A stretch of DNA of 49,061 bases from Bacilli bacterium (lineage in GTDB: Bacteria > Bacillota_I > Bacilli_A > RF39 > UBA660): NCBI GenBank assembly GCA_017432665.1, contig JAFRIS010000036.1, positions 1-49,061 of the forward strand, in the 5' to 3' direction. Under the pieces are notes generated by a model. The model was not told the DNA's origin. It did no database searches and saw nothing but the letters and a program-made list of their open reading frames with translations. Positions 11,098 to 18,907 of this stretch are shown here, piece by piece; position 1 is the first letter of the stretch; the number at the start of each line of letters is the position of its first letter. Made by a program: the position numbers and the translations under genes.

Positions 11098-11406
11098 ATG
11101 AAGAATAAATTGACTAAAGAAGAAGTATTACACGTTGCTGATCTTGCTCGTATTAAAGTTACTGAGGAAGAGATAGAAAAGTATCAAGTAGAATTAAAAA
11201 AGTTATTAGATGATGTAGAAAAAGTTAATGATGTAGTAGGTTATGATGATGAGATATTAATAGCCCCTTGGGATCATAATGCTGATTTAAGAAATGATAG
11301 TGATACTAGAATGTTAGAAGCAAAAGAAATATTAAAAAATGCTCCTAATCATACTGGTAATTATATAACTGTACCAGTAGTTATTGGTGAAAGTGAAGGT
11401 GCCTAA
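11098..11406 (+). CDS. gatC: Asp/Glu-tRNA amidotransferase subunit C
   Basis: The small 102-residue belt subunit that holds GatA and GatB together in the complex converting Glu-tRNA(Gln) and/or Asp-tRNA(Asn) to the correct amide form. The N-terminal VLHVADLARIKVTEEE helix region and the LRNDSD segment are typical. AGGGAGG provides a strong ribosome binding site. Its stop overlaps the gatA start by one base (TAATG). Confidence 0.94.
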   Translation: MKNKLTKEEVLHVADLARIKVTEEEIEKYQVELKKLLDDVEKVNDVVGYDDEILIAPWDHNADLRNDSDTRMLEAKEILKNAPNHTGNYITVPVVIGESEGA

Positions 11407-12854
11407 TGAAGTATTTAGAGAAGAGTATTAAAGAGATAAATGACTTACTAAAAAAGGGTACTATTAAACCAATAGATTTAGTAGAAGAAGCTTTTGAAAG
11501 AATAGAAGCTGATAAAGATTTGAATGCCTACATTACTTTAAATAAAGAAGAGGCTTTAAAACAAGCTAAAGAATTAGAAACTAAAGAAGTAAATAACTTA
11601 TTATTTGGTATTCCTATTGCGATTAAAGATAATATTTTAACTAAAGATTTACGTACTACTGCAGCTTCTCATATATTGGATAATTTTATACCTATTTATG
11701 ATGCTACTGTAGTAGAGAAGATAAAAGCTCACAATATGATTATTGTTGGCAAAACTAACATGGATGAATTTGCGATGGGTTCAAGTTCAAGAACCTCATA
11801 TTTTGGTGCGCCTAAAAATCCTTGGAATAATAATAAAATATCTGGAGGATCAAGTGGTGGTAGTGCAACAACAATTGCTGCTCGACACGTACCATTTGCT
11901 TTAGGTAGTGATACTGGTGGTTCTATTAGACAACCAGCTTCATACACAGGTATTGTAGGTATGAAACCAACTTATGGAAGAGTATCACGTTATGGAGTTA
12001 TTGCTTTCGCATCTTCCCTAGATCAATTAGGTCCAATGACACAAAATGTTTTAAATAATGCCTTATTATTAAATGTTATTAGTGGACATGATCCAAGGGA
12101 TATGACTTCTTCACATAGGGAAGTAGAAGACTATACAAGATTAATTGGAAAAGATATTAAAGGTAAGAAAATTGCAGTACCTAAATTCTTAATGTCTGAT
12201 ATTGTTGATTCTGAAATAATTAAGACAATTGAAGGCGTAATTGAAGTGTTAAAAGAAAATGGAGCAACTGTTGATTATATTGATATGAAATATTTAGATA
12301 ATGCTGTTACTTTATATCAAATTATTGCCATGGGAGAAGCTTCATCTAATTTAGCTAGATTTGATGGTATTAGATATGGCTTATCTCATAAAGATCCAAA
12401 AAGTCATGAAGATTTATATTTAGAAACTAGACGTGAAGGATTTGGTAAAGAAGTAAAAAGAAGAATCATGGTAGGATCTTACTTACTAAGTGGGGATAAT
12501 GCTAAGACATATTATAATAAAGCTTTATCAATTAGAGATGACATGGCTAAAGAATTTGATAAAGTATTTAAGAAATATGATTATGTAATAGGCCCTACAA
12601 CAACTACAACTGCTTATAACTTAGATGATCCAATGGATGATCCGTCTAAGAGCTTTATGGACGATGTCTTAGTTATTCCAGTTAATATGGCAGGTCTTCC
12701 AGGACTTGGTATTCCAGTAGGATTTGATAAGAATCATATGCCTATTGGTATGCATATCATTGGAAATAAATTTGAAGAAGCTGAAATGTATCGTTTAGGT
12801 AGTTTCATTGAAGATAAATTAAACTTAGATTTAAATCCGAAAGGAGGAGAATAA
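11406..12854 (+). CDS. gatA: Asp/Glu-tRNA amidotransferase subunit A (amidase)
   Basis: The glutaminase subunit that releases ammonia for transamidation. The 482 residues contain the amidase signature region with GGSSGGSAT and GSDTGGSIRQPAS; the catalytic Ser lies in GGSIRQ, the cis-Ser in GGSSGG and the Lys in AIKDN. It is translationally coupled to gatC (one-base overlap) and gatB begins one base after its stop, so the three are made together. Length is normal. Confidence 0.96.
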   Translation: MKYLEKSIKEINDLLKKGTIKPIDLVEEAFERIEADKDLNAYITLNKEEALKQAKELETKEVNNLLFGIPIAIKDNILTKDLRTTAASHILDNFIPIYDATVVEKIKAHNMIIVGKTNMDEFAMGSSSRTSYFGAPKNPWNNNKISGGSSGGSATTIAARHVPFALGSDTGGSIRQPASYTGIVGMKPTYGRVSRYGVIAFASSLDQLGPMTQNVLNNALLLNVISGHDPRDMTSSHREVEDYTRLIGKDIKGKKIAVPKFLMSDIVDSEIIKTIEGVIEVLKENGATVDYIDMKYLDNAVTLYQIIAMGEASSNLARFDGIRYGLSHKDPKSHEDLYLETRREGFGKEVKRRIMVGSYLLSGDNAKTYYNKALSIRDDMAKEFDKVFKKYDYVIGPTTTTTAYNLDDPMDDPSKSFMDDVLVIPVNMAGLPGLGIPVGFDKNHMPIGMHIIGNKFEEAEMYRLGSFIEDKLNLDLNPKGGE

Positions 12855-12855
12855 T

Positions 12856-14277
12856 ATGAGTAAATATATTCCAACTATTGGTATTGAAGTACACGTAGAA
12901 TTAAAGACTAATACTAAGATATTTTCTCCTTCAATTAATGGATATGGTCAGATGGCTAATTCATTAACAAATGAGATTGATTTAGGTTATCCAGGAACAT
13001 TACCTACATTAAATGAAGAAGTAATTAATTTAGGCATTAAAGCTGCTACTATTCTTAATTGTAAGATTAGAAAGCAAATGTTCTTTGATCGTAAGAATTA
13101 TTTCTATCCAGATAATCCAAAAAATTATCAAATTACTCAAAATAGAACACCTATTGGTTATGATGGTTATGTAGAAATAGATGATAATGGTGTTAAGAAA
13201 AAGATTTATATTGAAGAAATGCATATAGAAGAAGATACTTGTAAGAGTACTCATAGAAAAGATAAAACTCTTCTAGATTTCAATAGAGCAGGAGTACCTC
13301 TTATTGAGATAGTTACTAAACCATGTATGACTACTAGTACTGAAGCTAAGTTATACTTAGAAAAACTAAAAGAATTATTATTCTATGCTGATGTATCTGA
13401 TTGTAAGATGGAAGAAGGTTCAATGAGAGCAGATGCTAATGTATCTATTCGTAAGAATGAATCTGATCCATTTGGTACTAAAGCAGAAATTAAAAATATT
13501 GGATCTATTTCTAATGTGGGATTAAGTATTGAAAAAGAGATAGAAAGACAAGCTAAATTATATGATGAAGGTAAGACTTTTAAAGAACAAACAAGACGTT
13601 TTGATTCTAAATTAAATGATACTGTTCTAATGAGAGTAAAAGAAACAGGAAATGACTATCGTTATTTCCCTGAACCAGATATTCCTTTTGTTGTAATAAC
13701 TGATGAAATGATTGAGAATGTTAAAAAGACTATTCCAATGCTTCCAGATGAAAGAAGAGAAACATATAAAAAACTTGGAGTATCAGATATTAATACTACC
13801 AAGTTAGTTCAAAATAGAAGTTTAAGTGATTATTTCAATGAATTATTAGCTGAAAAAACTAATTTTCAAATCGCAAGTAACTTATTATTAGGTGATATTT
13901 CTGCTTACCTAAATATGCATGAAAAACTTATTGCTGATACTACTCTTACTAAAGAAAGATTCCTAGATTTAATTAAATTAATGGAAGATAAAACTCTAAC
14001 TAGTAAGAATTTAAAAGATATCTTAGATGATGTCTTAGAAAGTAAGAAAAGTATTACTGAAATTATGAAAGATAAAGGTATTGAAAACATCACTGATGAT
14101 AAAGAAATTAGAGAGGTTATTAAGAAAATAATTACTGAAAATCCTGATAGTGTTAATGATTATAAAAATGGTCATGATCGTGCGATTAAATTCCTTATGG
14201 GACAAGTGATGAAAGAGACAAAAGGCAAAGTAAATCCACAAGTTGCAATGGAAATTTTAACTGATGAATTACACTAA
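12856..14277 (+). CDS. gatB: Asp/Glu-tRNA amidotransferase subunit B
   Basis: The tRNA-binding kinase/transamidase subunit of GatCAB. GIEVHVELKT at the N-terminus, DRKNYFYPDNPKNYQITQ, the DFNRAGVPLIEI motif and the EMKxxxS-like GSMRADANVS region are hallmarks. The C-terminal helical YqeY-like tail (from about residue 325) binds the tRNA D-loop. Length (473) is normal. The ribosome binding site AAAGGAGG lies in the end of gatA. Confidence 0.96.
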   Translation: MSKYIPTIGIEVHVELKTNTKIFSPSINGYGQMANSLTNEIDLGYPGTLPTLNEEVINLGIKAATILNCKIRKQMFFDRKNYFYPDNPKNYQITQNRTPIGYDGYVEIDDNGVKKKIYIEEMHIEEDTCKSTHRKDKTLLDFNRAGVPLIEIVTKPCMTTSTEAKLYLEKLKELLFYADVSDCKMEEGSMRADANVSIRKNESDPFGTKAEIKNIGSISNVGLSIEKEIERQAKLYDEGKTFKEQTRRFDSKLNDTVLMRVKETGNDYRYFPEPDIPFVVITDEMIENVKKTIPMLPDERRETYKKLGVSDINTTKLVQNRSLSDYFNELLAEKTNFQIASNLLLGDISAYLNMHEKLIADTTLTKERFLDLIKLMEDKTLTSKNLKDILDDVLESKKSITEIMKDKGIENITDDKEIREVIKKIITENPDSVNDYKNGHDRAIKFLMGQVMKETKGKVNPQVAMEILTDELH

Positions 14278-14284
14278 TTGTAGA

Positions 14285-14313
14285 TTGAAAATGATTAGTA
14301 CATAGTGTATAAT
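14285..14313 (+). promoter_or_regulatory. Promoter after gatB
   Basis: TTGAAA at 14285-14290, 17-base spacer, TATAAT at 14308-14313. It begins right after the gatB stop with no terminator between, so read-through from gatCAB is also possible. Confidence 0.8.
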
Positions 14314-14336
14314 AAAATAGACTAGGATGTGAGAAA

Positions 14337-14783
14337 ATGGAATTTATAAAGAAACATACAAGTTTGGTAGTAGCTATTGGTATATTTATTCTTGCTTTTA
14401 CCGGATTTCTTATTTTAAAAAGTGTTTTCTTCCCAAGTGAAGCAAAAGCTATTTATGGAGATCGTTTAAAAGGAAGAGATAAAGTAATTATTTCTGATGC
14501 TACTAAGAATAAGGTAAAGACAAATTTAAGTGATAGTACTTCTAAAGTAGATGTTAGAGTAGCAGGAAAAATTATTTATATAGATATGACAGTAACTGGA
14601 AATGTTAATGTTGCTGCTGCTAAAGATCTTGCTAATAAAGCTTTAGAATCTTTTTCTGATCAAGAAAAAGCCTTTTATGATATCCAAGCAATTATAAGTA
14701 GTGATACAGATACTACTCATTTTCCAATTATTGGATATAAGCATCATGCTAAAACAGCTTATTCATGGACTAAAGATAGATAA
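14337..14783 (+). CDS. Small membrane-anchored protein of unknown function
   Basis: A 148-residue protein with one N-terminal membrane segment (about 9-30) and an extracytoplasmic domain of about 115 residues. The domain has an alternating beta/helix pattern (VRVAGKIIYIDMTVTG, then a long Ala/Leu-rich helix). No family is recognised. It is followed 15 bases later by the GGDEF receptor gene and probably shares its transcript. A periplasm-like sensing or assembly role would be guesswork. Confidence 0.7.
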   Translation: MEFIKKHTSLVVAIGIFILAFTGFLILKSVFFPSEAKAIYGDRLKGRDKVIISDATKNKVKTNLSDSTSKVDVRVAGKIIYIDMTVTGNVNVAAAKDLANKALESFSDQEKAFYDIQAIISSDTDTTHFPIIGYKHHAKTAYSWTKDR

Positions 14784-14798
14784 GAGCGGAGAGTTAAT

Positions 14799-16838
14799 AT
14801 GAAAAAGAGATTAATGATAATTATTCCTATCGTTATAGCTGCAGTCGCTTTTTTCTTTGTTTATCGTTACTATAACAAGGAAGATAAAACGACTACATTA
14901 ACTGTAAGTGAAAAACGATGGATAGAAAAGAATAAAGATCAAGCTTATGATTTCGAAGTAGTAAATGACTATCCGTTATATGGAACTAATGGAGAAGGAG
15001 TTCTCTTCGATTTCTTAGATGATTTTGAAAAGAAAATAGGAGTTACTTTTAATAGAATTCCTTATTTAAAAGCATCTAATCCTACTAGTGAAGCTTTTAG
15101 GATTAGAATACTTAGTAATGATGAAAAACTTACTACTAATGATTTATTCTTATTTAATGATAATTATGTTGCTGTAGGTAAAGAGTATCAAAGAATTAAT
15201 CATATTAGTGATATGAAAAATATTACTTTTGGTGTCTTTGAAAAAGATTCAGAAGAAATAGGTTTTTATTTAAAAAGTGGAACTAATTTATCGTATAAGA
15301 CATTTACTAGTATTGAAGACTTATATAAAGCTTTAGATGCTGGTAACGTTAATATGATAATTGTTCCAAATATAATGTATTTGGATTATACAATTCAAAA
15401 AGATAAGTATCATATTAATTATTATTTTACTGAAATTAAGAAGCAAATAGTATTAACTTTAAGTAAAGATGATAAAGAACTAAATACTATTGTTACTAAG
15501 TATTATAATAAATGGAGACAATTAAATTATGTTGAGGAATATAACAACGCTTATCTTAATTATTACTTAGATAAAAACAAATTGAGTGCTAAAACAAAGG
15601 CTAAATTAATATCTAAGAATTATGTTTATGGATATGTTGAAAATCCTCCATATGAATTAAAAGTAAATGGTCATGTTGCTGGTATAGCTGGAGAATACAT
15701 TGATCGTGTATCAAGACTAGTAGATATTAATTTTAAATATGTTAAATACAATAGTAAGAAAGAATTAAAGAAAGATGTAGAAAAAGGAAAAGTAGATGTT
15801 TATTTTGACTATTATAATTACAGTAATGATAAATATTTACCTACAATATCTACATTTGTAGAAGATTATGTAGTACTTGGTAGACAAGAAGATAATCATA
15901 TAGTTAATTCATTTGAAAGTTTAAAGAATCAAAATATAGCTATGTTAAATGGTGATTCTTTATACAACTATTTTTCTAATAATTCTAGAGCTAATATTAA
16001 GGAGTATAGTAATCTAGATAGTTTAATAAAGAATGCAGAAAATAGAATGATTGTTGTTGATAGAGAGATTTATGCTTACTATCAAAATAATAAGTTTAAG
16101 AAATTAAAATTATTGTATGAAGATACTATGATGAATGATTATAAATTCATGGTTAAGAATAATAATACTGCTTTCTATGACTTGTTTAATTATATTATTA
16201 ATACTAATTCTTATTATAATTATCGTAATTCTGGAATAGAGAATTTAAGTGCTTCTCTTTTAGAAGAATCAAGTTTAGAACAAGTATATACAATAGTCTT
16301 AATACTTATCTTTGTACCAATAATTATATTATCTTTAATTTGGTTATTCTTTAAAAAGAAAAATCAAAAGAAGAAAGTTAAGATTACAGATAGACAAAAA
16401 TACACTGATATGTTAACTTCGCTAAAGAATAGAAATTATTTAAACGCTAAGATGCACGAATGGGAAGAATGTGAAGTGTTCCCTCAATCAATAGTTATGG
16501 TTGATTTAAATAATGTTAAGTATGTTAATGATAATTATGGTCATGAAGAAGGAGATCAATTAATTATTAAGGCAGCTAGTATATTAGTAAATACTCAATT
16601 AGAAAATAGTGAAATTATTAGAACTGATGGTAATGAATTCTTAATTTACTTAATCGGTTATAGTGAAAGACAAATTAGTACTTATACTAAGAAACTATCT
16701 AAGGAAATGAAAGGATTACCTCATGAGTTTGGAGCAGCTGTTGGATATAGTATGATTACTGATGAAATTAAGACACTAGATGATGCTATTAATGAAGCTA
16801 CTCTAGAAATGATTACTAATAAAGAAGATTATAAATAA
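14799..16838 (+). CDS. Membrane receptor with two solute-binding-like domains and a degenerate GGDEF domain
   Basis: A 679-residue protein. A membrane segment (about 4-23) is followed by two tandem extracytoplasmic domains resembling bacterial type 3 solute-binding domains (about 30-255 and 270-485). A second membrane segment (about 497-520) and a cytoplasmic GGDEF-family domain (about 530-679) complete it. The GGDEF core is visible in VMVDLNNVKYVNDNYGHEEGD, but the signature reads DGNEF (610-614) instead of GGDEF: the first Gly and the metal-binding Asp/Glu are changed. Diguanylate cyclase activity is therefore doubtful, and the domain may instead bind nucleotide or signal through contact. 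It shares a transcript with the preceding small gene and the following YihY-family gene. No other cyclic-di-GMP gene is seen in the window. Confidence 0.85.
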   Translation: MKKRLMIIIPIVIAAVAFFFVYRYYNKEDKTTTLTVSEKRWIEKNKDQAYDFEVVNDYPLYGTNGEGVLFDFLDDFEKKIGVTFNRIPYLKASNPTSEAFRIRILSNDEKLTTNDLFLFNDNYVAVGKEYQRINHISDMKNITFGVFEKDSEEIGFYLKSGTNLSYKTFTSIEDLYKALDAGNVNMIIVPNIMYLDYTIQKDKYHINYYFTEIKKQIVLTLSKDDKELNTIVTKYYNKWRQLNYVEEYNNAYLNYYLDKNKLSAKTKAKLISKNYVYGYVENPPYELKVNGHVAGIAGEYIDRVSRLVDINFKYVKYNSKKELKKDVEKGKVDVYFDYYNYSNDKYLPTISTFVEDYVVLGRQEDNHIVNSFESLKNQNIAMLNGDSLYNYFSNNSRANIKEYSNLDSLIKNAENRMIVVDREIYAYYQNNKFKKLKLLYEDTMMNDYKFMVKNNNTAFYDLFNYIINTNSYYNYRNSGIENLSASLLEESSLEQVYTIVLILIFVPIIILSLIWLFFKKKNQKKKVKITDRQKYTDMLTSLKNRNYLNAKMHEWEECEVFPQSIVMVDLNNVKYVNDNYGHEEGDQLIIKAASILVNTQLENSEIIRTDGNEFLIYLIGYSERQISTYTKKLSKEMKGLPHEFGAAVGYSMITDEIKTLDDAINEATLEMITNKEDYK

Positions 16839-16850
16839 AAAGGTGATAAA

Positions 16851-17699
16851 ATGAAAAAAGCAAGGGAACTAGTAGGAAAAGTATTCAATTTACTGATGAA
16901 ACCAGAAATGAGAATATTACCAGGTCATCTTGCTTTTTATCTTGTTATGACAATTATTCCATTACTTGCTTTATTAGTAACTTTAGCCGCAGCTTTATCC
17001 ATTTCAACTGAAACAATTCGTATAACTTTAGCAGATACTATTCCTGCTGAAGTACTAAGTGTTTTAGATGTTATAGTTGCTGGTAATGGAATTAACTTTA
17101 ATATCGTAGTATTTTATTTTTCAGCTTTCTTATTAGCTTCTAATGGTACTTATTCAATGATTAATATTTCTAATGAGATATATAAAGTTGAACCAAGAGA
17201 TGCTATTTCTAGAAGATTAAAAGCGATATTAATGATCTTTATCTTAGTGGGATTATTCTTATTTTTAATAGTAGTTCCAGTATTTGGTAGTACACTATTT
17301 GAAATAATTAGAGCTAGCACTGGTAGTGCTGGGACTGTTACATTCTTTCAAAAGATGTTAATTATTTTAAAATATCCGTTAATATTAGTGGTTTTATACA
17401 TTAATATTAAGGCAATGTATGTAATAGCCCCTGATCGAGATGTTCCATCTAGTTCGACAAAGATAGGGGCGGCATTTACTACTATTGGATGGATATTAGC
17501 TACTGAGATATTTGCTTTCTATATTGAAAGATTTGCTAGATATGATGTTTTCTATGGAAGTATTTCAAATGTCTTGGTATTACTATTATGGGTTTATTTA
17601 TTAGCTTATATCTATGTTTTTGGGATGGTTATAAATGCTAGTGAATATAAGAATGAAATGAAGAAAGAAGAAAAGAAAGAATTAAAAAAAGAAGATTAA
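16851..17699 (+). CDS. YihY/BrkB-family polytopic membrane protein
   Basis: A 282-residue membrane protein with about six hydrophobic segments. It shows the family landmarks: GHLAFYLVMTIIPLLALL near the start, SNGTYSMINISNEIY in the middle and LLLWVYLLAYIYVFGMVINA near the end. The family was once called ribonuclease BN in error; its function is unsettled, with transport proposed. A Lys/Glu-rich tail follows the last segment. AAAAAGGTGAT lies before ATG 16851, 12 bases after the receptor gene. Confidence 0.88.
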   Translation: MKKARELVGKVFNLLMKPEMRILPGHLAFYLVMTIIPLLALLVTLAAALSISTETIRITLADTIPAEVLSVLDVIVAGNGINFNIVVFYFSAFLLASNGTYSMINISNEIYKVEPRDAISRRLKAILMIFILVGLFLFLIVVPVFGSTLFEIIRASTGSAGTVTFFQKMLIILKYPLILVVLYINIKAMYVIAPDRDVPSSSTKIGAAFTTIGWILATEIFAFYIERFARYDVFYGSISNVLVLLLWVYLLAYIYVFGMVINASEYKNEMKKEEKKELKKED

Positions 17700-17708
17700 T
17701 TCTTTTTT
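17676..17708 (+). terminator. AT-rich terminator after the YihY-family gene
   Basis: AAAGAATTA pairs with TAATTCTTT across a 12-base loop and leads into a T run. The stem is weak because it is AT-rich. Confidence 0.55.
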
Positions 17709-17760
17709 GTTGGTTGCTTTAAATGTTAGCTCAATGTATACTTGTGGTAGGAGAATAGTT

Positions 17761-18786
17761 ATGAAAAGGACAATGAGAAAAACTAAATTGTTATTACTAT
17801 TAACAGTATTATTTATTAGTATAGGATATGCAATATTACAAACTAATTTGAATATAACAGGAACAGCTAATATGAATAATCCTACTTGGGATATACATTG
17901 GAATAATGTTCAAGTAACAACAGGTAGTGTAACAGGTTCAAATGTTACAACAGCAGCTAATATAGATAGTGCAAAAACAACAGTAAGTTATAGTATAAAG
18001 TTACCTAAACCAGGGGATTATTATGAATTTACTGTAGATGCAGTAAATGGTGGAACTATCGATGCAATGATAGATGTAGTTAGTTCTAAATTAAATGGAA
18101 CTGAAATAACTACCTTACCAGATTATTTGAACTATAGTGTTACATATGTCGATGATATTCCAATAGAAACAAATCAAGAATTAAAAGCCGGAGTAACTGA
18201 AACATATAAGGTAAGAATAGAATTTAAAAAAGATATAGAAAATTCCCAATTTCCTGCAGGAGTAATAAGCTTAAATATGGATTTTAACATTATATATAAA
18301 CAAGCTACTGAGGATTCTAAAAAAGTAAGAGACTATTTATATAGTATAGCAACTGATAAAGTGAGTATAGGAGACAATATATCAACCATAGGAACAACAT
18401 ATACATCATATAATGACAGTGGATTAACTTATTTAACTTTTTTAAGACACAGAATACATAATAATCAAGTTGCTCAAAATGATATAGGTTTTATTTATAG
18501 CAATAATGTATACTATTTAAAAGGTGGAGGAGCTACATATAATTCATCGACTAATAAATATAATTATGATAGCCCTTATTATGAAGAAAATAAGGGGATA
18601 CTATTGGAAGTGTTCGGAACTAGTAATTGTTCTAGTTATTCTAATGAAACCAGATGTGTGAAAGGTAGGTATGATATAACTATCAGAAGAGATGGTTACG
18701 TAGATGCTGTGTGTTATATTTGGTCATCAATTGTATTTACTGATGGTGGGGCCATGTGTATACCGGCAGCAACACCAGAAGGCTAA
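17761..18786 (+). CDS. Secreted or anchored protein with TasA/pilin-like N-terminus, unknown function
   Basis: A 341-residue protein. The N-terminus (KRTMRKTK then a hydrophobic stretch ending GYAILQTNL) is a signal or anchor. The next 160 residues look like an Ig-like beta domain (ITGTANMNN, WDIHWNNVQV, VDAVNGGTIDAMI) reminiscent of TasA/camelysin-type fibre proteins. The C-terminal part has FLRHRIHNNQV, NDIGFIYSNNVYYLKGG and four Cys (CSSYSNETRC, CYIW, CIPA) suggesting disulfides. ATG 17761 is chosen for its AGGAG box; an in-frame TTG at 17707 lies in the terminator region. The family is not recognised with certainty; a surface fibre or adhesin subunit is the best guess. No sorting signal or dedicated SipW-type peptidase is nearby. 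Confidence 0.75.
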   Translation: MKRTMRKTKLLLLLTVLFISIGYAILQTNLNITGTANMNNPTWDIHWNNVQVTTGSVTGSNVTTAANIDSAKTTVSYSIKLPKPGDYYEFTVDAVNGGTIDAMIDVVSSKLNGTEITTLPDYLNYSVTYVDDIPIETNQELKAGVTETYKVRIEFKKDIENSQFPAGVISLNMDFNIIYKQATEDSKKVRDYLYSIATDKVSIGDNISTIGTTYTSYNDSGLTYLTFLRHRIHNNQVAQNDIGFIYSNNVYYLKGGGATYNSSTNKYNYDSPYYEENKGILLEVFGTSNCSSYSNETRCVKGRYDITIRRDGYVDAVCYIWSSIVFTDGGAMCIPAATPEG

Positions 18787-18819
18787 TTTAATGATTTAAA
18801 AATAGAAAGCAAAGGTTTT

Positions 18820-18850
18820 AAGCAACTTATTTAAGTTGCTTTTTATTTTT
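18820..18850 (+). terminator. Terminator after the TasA-like gene
   Basis: A nine-base-pair stem (AAGCAACTT / AAGTTGCTT) with an ATTT loop, followed by a T-rich tail. Confidence 0.88.
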
Positions 18851-18878
18851 CTAATTTATGTACTATAATGTGAATTTG

Positions 18879-18887
18879 TGGTATAAT
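18879..18887 (+). promoter_or_regulatory. Extended -10 promoter of the LTA synthase gene
   Basis: TGGTATAAT lies 20 bases before the ATG; a second TATAAT occurs at 18864-18869. No clear -35 box. Confidence 0.6.
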
Positions 18888-18907
18888 TATTAAGCGAGGT
18901 ATGGATT

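Noticed and set aside
17714-17742. TTGCTT and TATACT with a 17-base spacer as promoter of the TasA-like gene
   Set aside because: The implied transcription start falls within the ribosome binding site, so the transcript would lack it.
17707-17760. Longer N-terminus of the TasA-like protein from TTG 17707
   Set aside because: It starts in the T run of the preceding terminator; ATG 17761 has an AGGAG box and begins a proper signal sequence.
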